DNA of 64,000 nucleotides from Apoda limacodes (taxonomy: Eukaryota > Arthropoda > Insecta > Lepidoptera > Limacodidae). Made by a program: the position numbers and the translations under genes. Of this stretch, positions 58,601 to 64,000 are shown one piece after another; positions within the stretch are counted from its first letter, which is position 1; each line of letters opens with the position of its first letter. The notes beneath the pieces are model-generated. The model did no database searches. It saw only the letters and a list, made by a program, of their open reading frames with translations, and had not been told where the DNA came from. Location of the stretch: positions 9,789,019 to 9,853,018 of the forward strand of contig OX291546.1 in assembly GCA_946406115.1 (NCBI GenBank). The letters are read 5' to 3'.

Positions 58601-59091
58601 ACTATATTTTTGGCTTCGGTATCGATTGTAGATCACACCCCAAGTATTCTTTTAAAAAAATATTCAATGTACAGTTTTTACTTTCCTACCATTTTATTAT
58701 ATGTATAGATAATATATACAACTAAATAACTTCTTTTATTTAGCCATATAGTTAGCTTATATGAAAGTAGGCAAACAGATTCATACACACAGAAAATGTG
58801 CAGGTTTTCCTGTCTACCTACGCAATGTCGCTACATTTTTGCCTTGGAGTCACTTGAAAAGGAAGGAATAAAATAAGCAAGGAAATTCCCAATACTACGT
58901 ATTTAATACCTTTAGTCAGATAAGTAGCATTAAAGCCTTATTACGTACCAAGCAAAAGTGGTACTCACTATAGAATCCTACGAAGCCCCACGCCCCTAAG
59001 AAAAGGACGAATAAGATAAGCCATAAGATGTCGGTGCACGAACGATTGTGAATTGGTCCATCGAAGTCTGGGTCGTACCGAATCGGCTCTC
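38298..59091 (-). CDS. Choline transporter-like protein (CTL/SLC44 family), all but the first exon
   Basis: Minus-strand exons, 5' to 3': 58969-59091, 57165-57328, 49191-49377, then either 48662-48885 or 48213-48337, then 46956-47121, 46435-46660, 44304-44484, 42761-42893, 41918-42074, 41081-41372, 40323-40548 and 38298-38395. With the shorter alternative exon the spliced frame is 692 codons plus TGA, plus an unplaced first exon ending in one base. This is close to the ~700 aa of vertebrate CTL2/CTL4. Every junction is GT..AG with consistent phase. Family hallmarks in order: DFDGPIHNRSCTDILW, GVENKPYLVFFDILKC, GCPTTQ/VCVEKCP, LLLRWIVTPVVWAS, ALIQEGSKAV, RTLRYHLGTVAFGSLI, INKNAYIMCAVHGKNFC, NIVRVVVLDK, SMAVDTLFLCF, and YFMSKNLMKILGKRN. 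The product is predicted to be a ten-helix plasma- or organelle-membrane transporter of choline or ethanolamine. Introns are rich in repeats, including an intact LINE. Confidence 0.92.
38404..38870. repeat. 27-bp tandem array, about 17 units, in the last CTL intron
   Basis: Unit on the plus strand: catgtacagattaaagaaac followed by g/a, c and five A. The first six units alternate between 'acgc' and 'acac' variants, a hint of a 54-bp higher-order unit; later ones are more uniform. Because 27 is a multiple of three, ORFs of 130-216 codons run through it in several frames. They are artefacts of the period, not separate genes. On the gene's strand no AG occurs from 38398 to 38883. Confidence 0.95.
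38884..40322. other. Last intron of the complete CTL gene, remaining part
   Basis: Contains a 'gggttccgtacatcaaaaga' dispersed repeat from about 38970, with an inverted pair acgtgacaac (39034-39043) and gttgtcacgt (39196-39205) bounding a GC-richer insert, and a 'tgtctgtcaggaaccttttt ... caggaacgcgtg' repeat at 39235-39480. No exon seen. Confidence 0.5.
40323..40548 (-). CDS. Complete CTL gene, penultimate exon
   Basis: Acceptor ttttacag, donor GTAAGG. Reads VMDLIFFLSKLLISIGVGF, LHHNYVPAIILSVATYLIS and ends SMAVDTLFLCF with one base over. These are two membrane helices and the conserved VDTLFLCF motif. Confidence 0.93.
40968..41054 (-). mobile_element. SINE fragment, 3' part only
   Basis: Matches the gcaaagcttgt / ggataccagaaaacgg and tgtccaaaat end of the family at 25858-26122. 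It ends only 26 bp from the donor of the next exon, so it lies right behind a splice site. Confidence 0.75.
41081..41372 (-). CDS. Complete CTL gene, exon with the NAYIM signature
   Basis: Acceptor ttattttcag, donor GTGAGA. Reads YHLGTVAFGSLIIAIVRLIR, LEYIDHKLKKYDNPFTRCL, a Cys-rich stretch, INKNAYIMCAVHGKNFC, SARDAFSLLMRNIVRVVV and LDK. This is the most conserved block of CTL/SLC44 proteins. Confidence 0.95.
41918..42074 (-). CDS. Complete CTL gene, exon 11
   Basis: Acceptor atctttcag, donor GTGAGG. Reads VNALGFFWTMFFISGVADMM, ASTFSTWYWTFDKSRNLPFF and ends ICRTLR split over the junction. It codes for one membrane helix and the STWYWTFDK motif. Confidence 0.94.
42115..42330 (+). repeat. tRNA-derived SINE of a further type
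   Basis: The head has a box-A-like gtagtggtgcagtggcaatg and a box-B-like cttttcgattcccggta. It is flanked by intron sequence between exons 11 and 10. Family not recognised. Confidence 0.5.
42524..42555. repeat. (AT)n microsatellite
   Basis: About 16 uninterrupted AT dinucleotides immediately before the dispersed repeat at 42583. Confidence 0.95.
42583..42715 (+). repeat. Dispersed repeat, copy 2 (first copy at 21125-21245)
   Basis: Near-identical blocks shared with 21125-21245 in the same orientation; both copies sit next to AT-rich microsatellite-like sequence. Confidence 0.75.
42761..42893 (-). CDS. Complete CTL gene, exon 10 (cysteine-rich loop)
   Basis: Acceptor ttgtttag, donor GTTAGT. 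Reads DYVACDPVTFTRNCHDKD, LMPCSLATCHFTGFDSDG and AYMYIMH. Four cysteines lie in an extracellular loop that is missing from the short CTL copy. Confidence 0.9.
42894..44303. other. Intron between exons 10 and 9 of the complete CTL gene
   Basis: At 43040-43290 is a repeat related to 59165-59430 (shared tctgctaaaa and atagcttataactagtt). The rest is AT-rich with nothing recognised. Confidence 0.45.
44304..44484 (-). CDS. Complete CTL gene, exon 9
   Basis: Acceptor tatttcag, donor GTATAC. Reads AVCAVKSTVFFPIFPWVFQC, FVIAYGVVVLMYLLSIG and YKQDGNCVCGTAYTE. It codes for one helix followed by the start of the extracellular loop. Confidence 0.93.
44485..46434. other. Intron between exons 9 and 8 of the complete CTL gene
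   Basis: Mostly unremarkable AT-rich sequence. A short (AC)n tract is at 46114-46130. No exon or defined element recognised. Confidence 0.4.
46435..46660 (-). CDS. Complete CTL gene, exon 8
   Basis: Acceptor ttcctacag, donor GTAAGT (within the repeated taagtaagta, so the exact junction was set by phase). Reads IYLCYQNYKYYADNPVTML, YTQSIFTKQETWMVLLIAL and ends RITIAIALIQEGSK. Confidence 0.93.
46956..47121 (-). CDS. Complete CTL gene, exon 7
   Basis: Acceptor taacgcag, donor GTAAGT. Reads LSTEIVNDLVASRWYLAGAL, then VLLLRWIVTPVVWASLVGL. It has two membrane helices separated by the conserved LLRW motif and is 166 nt, identical in length to the counterpart at 9157-9322. Confidence 0.94.
47325..47385 (+). 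mobile_element. 3'-tail remnant of the 988-codon LINE family
   Basis: cggtgaccgtttaccatcag and gtttgccacctgagtgatat match the 3' end found after the stop codons of the LINEs at 19300 and 51836. Only the last ~60 bp remain, directly abutting a SINE. Confidence 0.75.
47386..47625 (-). mobile_element. tRNA-headed SINE copy
   Basis: Same family as 25858-26122, minus orientation, with the head near 47625 and the tail next to the LINE remnant. Confidence 0.82.
48213..48337 (-). CDS. Complete CTL gene, alternative exon 5b (short form)
   Basis: Acceptor gagcag, donor GTAGAG. With the G left by exon 4 it reads V, then LQRCFANVTVAMTVLHKEM, GINETELLTQISHLIRF and EQ (41 codons) in phase 0, joining exon 7. 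It matches the length of the vertebrate CTL2 segment between the RC motif and the SW motif. Confidence 0.85.
48662..48885 (-). CDS. Complete CTL gene, alternative exon 5a (long form)
   Basis: Acceptor cgctccag, then, with the G left by exon 4, V and LFRCIGDLTLKCKDTWKPSG, then SLLNSATALDSYVGWIAASW, and ...DKDVHI before GTAGGT. Both junction phases equal those of the exon at 48213-48337, so each could join exon 4 to exon 7, while including both would break the frame. Base composition is markedly GC-richer than the introns, supporting coding. A shorter 3' end at GTGGGT (48729, also phase 0) is possible. Confidence 0.65.
49191..49377 (-). CDS. Complete CTL gene, exon 4
   Basis: Acceptor tcaacag, donor GTAAAT. 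Reads VCVEKCPQDTILHFDSQQVF, RHKIICSDDVKNQQTMTY and ISKEQCTQYILQSQP, an extracellular loop with conserved cysteines (VC..KCP). Confidence 0.92.
49378..51755. other. Intron between exons 3 and 4, left part, repeat mosaic
   Basis: Contains a 'gggttccgtccccaaagggt ... ccgtccgtccgtctgccacc' repeat (49563-49860), two diverged inverted units of the 104-bp array (about 50180-50380), and repeats beginning 'actgactgactgatctatca' (50440-50600 and 51690-51750). The latter is the interrupted half of a repeat that resumes after the LINE at 55373. Confidence 0.55.
51756..55372 (-). mobile_element. LINE with intact endonuclease-RT ORF
   Basis: Minus-strand non-LTR retrotransposon with poly-A (plus-strand T run 51761-51786), the family 3' tail, the 988-codon ORF, and about 570 bp of GC-rich 5' sequence up to about 55372. 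It is the youngest copy of the family in the window and sits inside an older repeat, in CTL intron 3. No gag-like ORF with zinc knuckles precedes the endonuclease-RT ORF. The 5' boundary is approximate and no target-site duplication could be read. Confidence 0.88.
51836..54802 (-). CDS. LINE ORF: apurinic-type endonuclease plus reverse transcriptase, 988 aa
   Basis: Endonuclease motifs: FCNIRGIHANL (23-33), LTETQIS (50-56), LGDFNAHHREW (157-167) and SSDHCLV (231-237). RT: HKSSGPDGIP (477-486), NYRPIAITSLLSKVMERV (537-554), LDIAKAFDRVWH (608-619, catalytic Asp 609), NAGVPQGSVLSPTLF (663-677) and HCYADDSTG (691-699, catalytic Asp pair). A C-terminal domain ends at VASVHRLR. There is no stop or frameshift, so it may be active. 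The product would nick target DNA and copy the element RNA there. Jockey/CR1-like by motif appearance; the clade is not certain. Confidence 0.95.
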   Translation of the reverse strand: MARRQKKKRVCTAATPSTYNVDFCNIRGIHANLNAVHHHLETAQPTILFLTETQISCPADTSYLHYPGYKLEHNFMSRAGVCMFVREDICCRRLHSLEDRDLSILWVRVDYGGHTRIYARLYRSHSGDTDVTRLFTHLSLTTDKVLEQYPTAELVILGDFNAHHREWLSSRTNNYAGISAHEFALTYGFSQLVLSPTRIPDIEEHTSSLLDLLLTTRPDGYSVSVDAPLGSSDHCLVRTQVSCTQPDPSGPTNWRRVWHYKSADWDGLREFYASYPWRQICFNSEDPDVCAAAVTETILAGMECYIPNPRVAAGVKKRPWFNRSCRKAKILKQNAYEAWTTARYNKDSNISELKRKLNAASRFSKKATARAKFQFIGKIGGRLASYPSGSRAFWSLAKAAEGNFCQSSLPPLRKTDGDLAHSAKEKADLLGSLFASNSNMNDEGAVPPTIPWCGKSMPEISITQREVRRALLSLDVHKSSGPDGIPAVVLKQCAPELCPVLTRLFALSYHTRQFPSTWKTANVHPVPKKGDRSDPSNYRPIAITSLLSKVMERVINTQLLRYLEVHDLVSDRQYGFRHGRSTGDLLVYLTHRWALAIESQGEALACSLDIAKAFDRVWHRGLLSKLPSYGVPEGLCKWVASFLSGRRIRTVVDGSCSDSMDINAGVPQGSVLSPTLFLLHINDMLDINNIHCYADDSTGDTFYKGRANIPRSVVEENRGELVSQIETTLSQVSDWGRVNLVRFNPTKTQVCAFTAKKTPFTVVPQFQNTPLSISKSIGILGVDISSDVQFRDHLQDKVKLASKKLGVLNRAKQYFTSGQRLLLYKSQVRPHMEYCCHLWAGAPGYQLDPFDSVQRRAVRIVDDPKLTCGIEPLSLRRDFASLCVFYRLYNGLCSEELFEMMPTATFYHRTARHRQGIHSHTLEPKWSRTVRFQRNFLPRTLKLWNELPAKVFCKDYSMEFFKKEVIRFLKGRQRASDTPGVASVHRLR
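55373..56848. other. Intron between exons 3 and 4, middle part: interrupted repeat, microsatellites, TIR-like repeat
   Basis: 55373-55745 is the continuation of the repeat split by the LINE (tgatgtaggcgtgcgctaag ... gccgctggcaaaagctagt). Next come a 'ggacagacaaacagacggac' repeat (55790-55890) and, from about 56462, a copy of the 'ttaaccgacttcaaaaaagg' element family. No exon. Confidence 0.5.
55561..55626. repeat. (TG)n then (AG)n microsatellite
   Basis: Fifteen TG units run directly into about eighteen AG units, preceded by a run of G. Confidence 0.95.
56849..57067. repeat. Foldback MITE, nearly complete palindrome
   Basis: The left arm (ccggcttcaaaaagatgtac ... atctgatctgaattacagtt) and right arm (aactgtaattcaaatcagat ... 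tgcatccttttgaagccgg) pair over roughly 90 bp each, with a ~35-bp loop. No ORF. Related copy at 15467-15625; it ends 97 bp from exon 3. Confidence 0.85.
57165..57328 (-). CDS. Complete CTL gene, exon 3
   Basis: Acceptor ttttttaag, donor GTAATC. Reads MKNGDVQRLLAPIDTKGRHC, GMDSGVENKPYLVFFDILKC and GTPITGCPTTQ in phase 0. KPYLVFFD and GCPTTQ are family motifs. Confidence 0.93.
57329..58968. other. Intron between exons 2 and 3 of the complete CTL gene
   Basis: At 58147-58620 lies an 'actagctgctgcccgcgacg' dispersed repeat with a 'catacatacagacaaacaga' segment. The remainder is AT-rich with nothing recognised. Confidence 0.45.
58969..59091 (-). CDS. Complete CTL gene, exon 2
   Basis: Acceptor tgttttcag, donor GTGAGT. 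After two bases completing a codon it reads EPIRYDPDFDGPIHNRSCTD, then ILWLILFVLFLGAWGFVGFY and one base. This is the conserved N-terminal segment and first membrane helix. The exon before it must end with one base of a Gly (or Arg) codon. Confidence 0.94.
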
Positions 59092-59164
59092 CTGAAAACA
59101 AAAGATATATGTAGGTATCAATGATAAGTAATAAAAAGTGACTACTTAACTAGCGCCGCCTAAA

Positions 59165-59430
59165 CATAATCTATATTTTCTCTTCGTACAAGCTATTTCA
59201 AAAATGTTACAAACCAATTATTTAGCACAAGTAATAAGCTATTTAGAACTTTATGTATTGTATCTAGAATTTATCTGTGAGTTGTAGATAGCGTTTCTGC
59301 TAAAAACGGCCACTTTTTAACTTACACAAAGTTCTAAATAGCTTATTACTTGTTCTAAATAATTGGTTTGTATAACATTTTGAAAATAGCTTATAACTAG
59401 TTCTAAATAATTGGTTTGTTACATTTTTTA
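59165..59430. repeat. Inverted-repeat element upstream of CTL exon 2
   Basis: ttacaaaccaattatttagc ... aataagctatttagaacttt pairs with aaagttctaaatagcttatt ... ctaaataattggtttgta; a further half-copy follows at 59385-59425. Shares tctgctaaaa and atagcttataactagtt with 43040-43290. Confidence 0.7.
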
Positions 59431-62400
59431 ACTGTGCAGAGTTTGACCTGTTCTATTGACAATTGACATGTATTTTATGTGTATTAGCGATGGGGTTCTA
59501 ATTAATATTTTTTCACAGTATGCATTTTCCACTTTTTATGCTATACCTTATCTTATTTGTCCAAATTAATAATTTTATAAATTCTGAATTTTCCGAATCC
59601 CTGTCTTTCCAAATTATAGATTGTACAAACTTAATATTACGAACAATTTGATACATAAATCTAAAACAAATAAAATCATTAGTGATAATAACGCAAAAAC
59701 ATTAATTCTTTTGGATGCTAAAAATATAAATAGAAAAAGGTATAACTTCTGTAAAACATAACAACTTAACTTTTCTTTTTTTTACTAACATATTAAAGCA
59801 AAAATAAATTAACTGATTAATGATAACCGAAAAGAAAAGATACTAAAAATATAGGAAAACTAGCTTTTCCTGCGGCTCCACTTGCATTAAAATAGACATG
59901 GCAACTTCTTGCTAAAAGAAAATTGTCTCTAGCCGTAGCCATCATCGTTCGTCCACATGGTTATTGGTCGTATTACTTAGTCTGTGCTGCGGGTTTTTTT
60001 TAAATATATATAAAGACTTTTTTAATATATGTTATCTTCTGCAAATCATAACGCTTTAACCTATTTATGAACTAACATATAAGTAACTTTTGCAGGCATT
60101 CTTAAGGCGTGATATTTCTTTTTAACGAATCGTCAATTTATTTTTAAATTATTGCATCCTTCAATATATATTTAGGTCTACTAGCGCAAAAAATGGATAC
60201 AAATTAATTCTCATTATACCTATCAAATAAGATATTGAAATTCTATTACAGTAATTTCCTAGCTTTTTAGGCACTTTACATTCTATATGAAATAAATTAT
60301 GTTCCTGCTACTATTTGATAAAAAGCTAGGTATATATTAAAAAAAGAAGAAAAACAAGAGGGCCAATAGAAGGTCATTGGGGCCGGCCGCTATTTTTTTA
60401 GAGTGATGTTTTAACAGATACCTTTATTATTTTTTACAATCTGAATCATGCAATTGGACAGTGGAGCGCAGTCTTAAGGCTGCGGTATAGGCTAGACCGC
60501 GAAAATACGCCTTTTTTGTGCAAATTTTGTGGCTTAACTATAGCATCTAAAGCATTGAAAAAATATATGTTACGAAACTTGCTTTTGTCTAGTGCATTAC
60601 CTTAGTGAGTGATTTTCATTTATTGTACTTAATGCAATAAAAAATCTGGAAGTGACCATTGTTTCAACACTTGTGCAAATTTCTGAAGCGTGTTTTGCTT
60701 TTGCTTGCAATGAAAGTTGGTAAAAAATTAGAATAGCTTGTCATCTAGTGCATTGACTCTAAGTTGTAGCAAAAAGTCAAAAGATGTGACTACAAAACAG
60801 TAATAACGTTAAATTCCATACAAAAACTTCAAAGTTTCAAGGCGTCATTACGGTATAAATTACTTAAGAACTATATAATATATATATCTCATAGTTATGT
60901 ATATGACATTATTTAATGATTTATAGTGCATTTACATACACAACGTGTAGCGAGTGAAGTATTTTATTTTGTATATGTAGTGTGTAATTAGCTTTAAATT
61001 ACCCTTTTGCGTGTTATGTCAAAATCATTGTAAAATTCTATATCCATACATACATGGAATGCCATACTCATTTACGTCAACAGTCTTTTAAATCTGATTT
61101 TTAAAAAGATGACAGATGGAAAATTATTAAAAGAGAGTCTTTTGGAGATTTTCTCGAAGATAGATGTTAAAAGCAAAATTTGCAATTTTTACCTAAAATA
61201 AATAGGAATTAATCTTTTTGGAGTGCATCAAGTTCTTCGAGAAACAGGAACTAAGGAGATGTAAATTACAAGAGGAACTTACCGCACGAGATTTAATAAG
61301 AGAAGGTTTGAATTTCTCGATAAAATATCTCAAGGTTGTGGGTTCTACCATAAAACCTCCCAACAGGTACCTAAGTGCATTTATTTGGATAGGTGATTAT
61401 TGCTATATTGATTCTGCGGATTGGTTTTTTTCGCCATATTGATTTTTAATTTCTCAATCTGAAAAGAATGGTAATGGCATAGATTGCTGAAAATTGGTGA
61501 ATATTACATCATATTACGATTAATTGATATTTTCGACAATACAGTCGACCCGAAAGAAAAATTACGATACCATCGTCTAGATAGGAAAACGACGGCAAAA
61601 CAGATAAATTCGGAAACTGAATTTAGTGCAATTTATTATGGAATTATAGACTTTCAAATTGTTTATTTGTGAATTAGTGATTGTATATAAAACTAAAAAT
61701 AAATTGTATTAACGAACCTATCTTTTCATTTATCTTCCCCTGGGGAATTGAGTCTTAACAAACGTTAGAATTACAGAAATTACCTTTCTAGCCTATATCG
61801 CCCTCATAAATGTACGGTGTCAGAGTTTACCTACGTTTTCATAACGCACTTGTTACAATGACTGGAATTCCAATAGTATTTTTATTTAAATAGCCTATTA
61901 ACGACCTTATTGTTAAATAAATAAATTGTATTGTCAAGTAAATGTAATATATAATGCCCAAAAAGTGCTTAAGTATATTATTTTTATTAGAGAATTTGAT
62001 TATTAGGGGTCCATACATTCGAATAACAAACCTATGGCGGAACCCTCATAGGATCACTCTCGTGTATGTATGTCTGCTACAGTCAATTTGGTCTGAATCT
62101 ACTAAAGCGATTAAATTGAAATTTGGTACACTTGTGAATTTCTGTAACCCAACATGTAACGTAAAAGAATACATTTTGAATATGGGGGTCACATCTGTAG
62201 GGAAAATTAGACAATAAAAAAAATAAAATTGAAATTAGACGGATTGTTTTGATTTTTTTTAACATTAAAAAAGTATAAAATTTAAGGTACAAAAACGAAA
62301 AAACGAAAGCCATTTATGATAACCACCGAAATAATGGCTATTATAAATGGATTCTGTTTTTGGAAATCTGGTAAATATGACCTATAGCAGTAGTGAGTAT

Positions 62401-62967
62401 TGTAAAGAATTCTCTAAGTAAGACTCATTACTTAGAACGTTACTTAGAAACGACTATTAATTCGGGCCTAAGTCTCAGAAAGGTCGGATTTAAGTAATTC
62501 TCTTTTTAATTGAATTAGGTTCCGTTCAACTTAGGCAACTATACGTGTCATCAAACTCGGTGTCGACTGTTAAGCAAATTTTAAAGTAGGTATGTTTGTT
62601 CACGGATTTCTCAGAAAGTTGAATTTTGGTACTTTTTTTATTGAGTTCCGCACCGTTCAACTTAGGTAAGAGTACAAGTTTCATCAAAATCGGTTTAGTA
62701 GTTTTTAAGATATCGACTGTTAGGCTAAGCAAATTTTTGAATAGGTATGTTTGTTAATGTATTCTCAGAAAGGTTAAATTTTAGTATATCTGCGTCGATT
62801 GTGAGCCGAACACCATTCAGCGGCATGTTTTATTACATCTAAAATTTCAAAAAACTTATATAAGATTTGAATTTAGCACATCGATTCAGCACCCTCAAGA
62901 GAACCTAACAGAACTAAATTTCGAAAAAATCAAAGATTTTTTGCCACAAATGAACTTTCCATTCCCG
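59431..62967. other. Upstream region of the complete CTL gene, no gene recognised
   Basis: The unplaced first CTL exon, promoter and 5' UTR should lie here or beyond the right edge. ORFs at 61218-61442 and 61484-61672 (+) show no domain I recognise. An 'actagcttttcctgcggctc' repeat fragment is at about 59869, and 62360-62780 holds a diverged internally repeated stretch (gttccgttcaacttaggcaa, gttccgcaccgttcaactta). Confidence 0.4.
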
Positions 62968-63152
62968 CACAAGACAAACATTTATGTGATGAACATTTGT
63001 CTTGAGACTAAGTGTTTTCTATGTAGGCAAGTACAAAAAAAAAGTATATACTTATATATGCATTTGTATCCGCTTTCTGGTATTTATAGTACAAATTTTG
63101 CTTAGTTTGGGATCAGATGACGTCGCGTGTAATGTCCAAAAATATTTATTTA
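62968..63152 (+). mobile_element. SINE copy, head missing
   Basis: Body and tail of the family at 25858-26122 (gtatccgctttctggtattt, tgtccaaaaatatttattta); the tRNA-like head is reduced to attcccgcac. Confidence 0.75.
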
Positions 63153-64000
63153 TAATTATTATCCGCCATTTTGAATTATAAAAAACTTTTAAAAAAAATT
63201 CAGTACCCTAACAAAACTTAGTTTCATCAAAATCGAAGCATTTTGGTAAAAATGTGCATGCGTAAGTTTATTTTTAGGGTTCCATGACCCGAAGGTTCCA
63301 AACGAAGCCTTTCGTGTCCGGCGTCTGTCACGTAGGTTTTACAGCTAAAGGTTTAAGCTTCAAATTTTCACAGTATAAAGCAACTTGGTGACTCAAAGGC
63401 ATACAAATTGTCAAAAACTATTTTGAAATGTTTTTAATTCCCATCCTCTCCAATAATCCTTCCTTCTCCTCGTAAATAATAGACTGATTTTTTTTCTCGT
63501 CTACCCCATAGTGTGTGGTGTCGTTGGATAGCTCGTTTAAAATTATTGAGGGCGTGTGAAGACCATTTATCGATTCAGTGATAAAAAAAATTATGTTAGT
63601 ATAGGTATTGACCCTTTTTATTGAAATTTCAGTTACTACGGTTACTATACAGAACCCTACACTGCGCGTGAATCGACACGCACTTGGCCGGCTTTTTTAT
63701 TTATGTAGCCAACGGGTATGCTGTCTGTGCGTGTGTCTCGCTCACACTGTGGTCACGTGGTGCGCCTCTATCAGCTGAGTTGAATGGAATATATATTGAT
63801 GTAAACTGTGTGTTTTTGTATACAAATACACCAGTATAGGGTTTGTCTAGCTAGAAGGGAGTTATAAGATTTTTAAAGGTGCGCCGTATAATGGATGTTG
63901 CCACCTTAAAAAAAACCTATGCGTGATTCTGTTTTCACATGACATTTAATCAGCCTATAGCAGTTAACTGCTGAGCCTTTCCTAATGAACGGCACCACAC
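63153..64000. other. Right edge, dispersed repeats
   Basis: Contains a 'tagggttccatgacccgaag ... cagaaccctacactgcgcgt' repeat (63275-63700) and otherwise unrecognised sequence. Confidence 0.45.

Noticed and set aside
61218..61672. Two plus-strand ORFs that could be a new gene
   Set aside because: No recognisable domain and no shared splice structure; a minus-strand donor-like site near 61277 gives the wrong phase for the missing CTL first exon.

Overview
The window looks like nuclear DNA of a moth or butterfly (Lepidoptera). It is AT-rich, has split genes with GT..AG introns, and is crowded with interspersed repeats: endonuclease/RT non-LTR retrotransposons (LINEs), a tRNA-headed SINE family, foldback elements, and the dispersed 'actagcttttgcccgcg' and 'ggttccgta...acagacggacag' repeats I associate with lepidopteran genomes. 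That taxonomic call rests on pattern recognition, not on a search. Nothing prokaryotic or plasmid-like was seen.

Three host loci can be read exon by exon. (1) 22167-31786 (+): a complete six-exon torsin-like AAA+ ATPase, 357 aa, with signal peptide, Walker A and B, sensor 1 and the torsin Gly-Cys-Lys motif. (2) 38298-59091 (-): a nearly complete choline transporter-like protein (CTL/SLC44). Thirteen exons are placed, two of them apparent mutually exclusive alternatives, and only the first coding exon is missing. (3) 1208-11818 (-): a second, shorter and more diverged CTL/SLC44 copy in the same orientation. Six exons have intact splice sites and matching phases. A seventh carries an in-frame stop, exons 4-6 were not found, and the 3' end lies outside the window. 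The CTL copies flank torsin. Torsin and the complete CTL gene converge tail to tail; the short CTL copy appears to run divergently from torsin.

Layout: 1-1172 decayed LINE; 1208-11818 short CTL copy with LINE fragments in its introns; 12497-16134 foldback and retroposed repeats; 16912-19372 a 5'-truncated LINE with one nonsense mutation; 19490-20870 a ~104-bp tandem array; 22167-31786 torsin, whose third intron holds a ~2.6-kb imperfect inverted repeat; 31790-38290 repeats and SINEs; 38298-59091 the complete CTL gene, with a 27-bp tandem array abutting its last 3' splice site and a LINE with an intact 988-codon ORF in the large intron between exons 3 and 4; 59092-64000 no recognised gene.

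Most informative observations: the candidate mutually exclusive exon pair; the 486-nt AG-free 27-bp array directly upstream of the last CTL 3' splice site; the long inverted repeat in the torsin intron as a possible double-stranded RNA source; and the exon-by-exon shrinkage of the second CTL copy. I did not find a clearly new multi-gene system.
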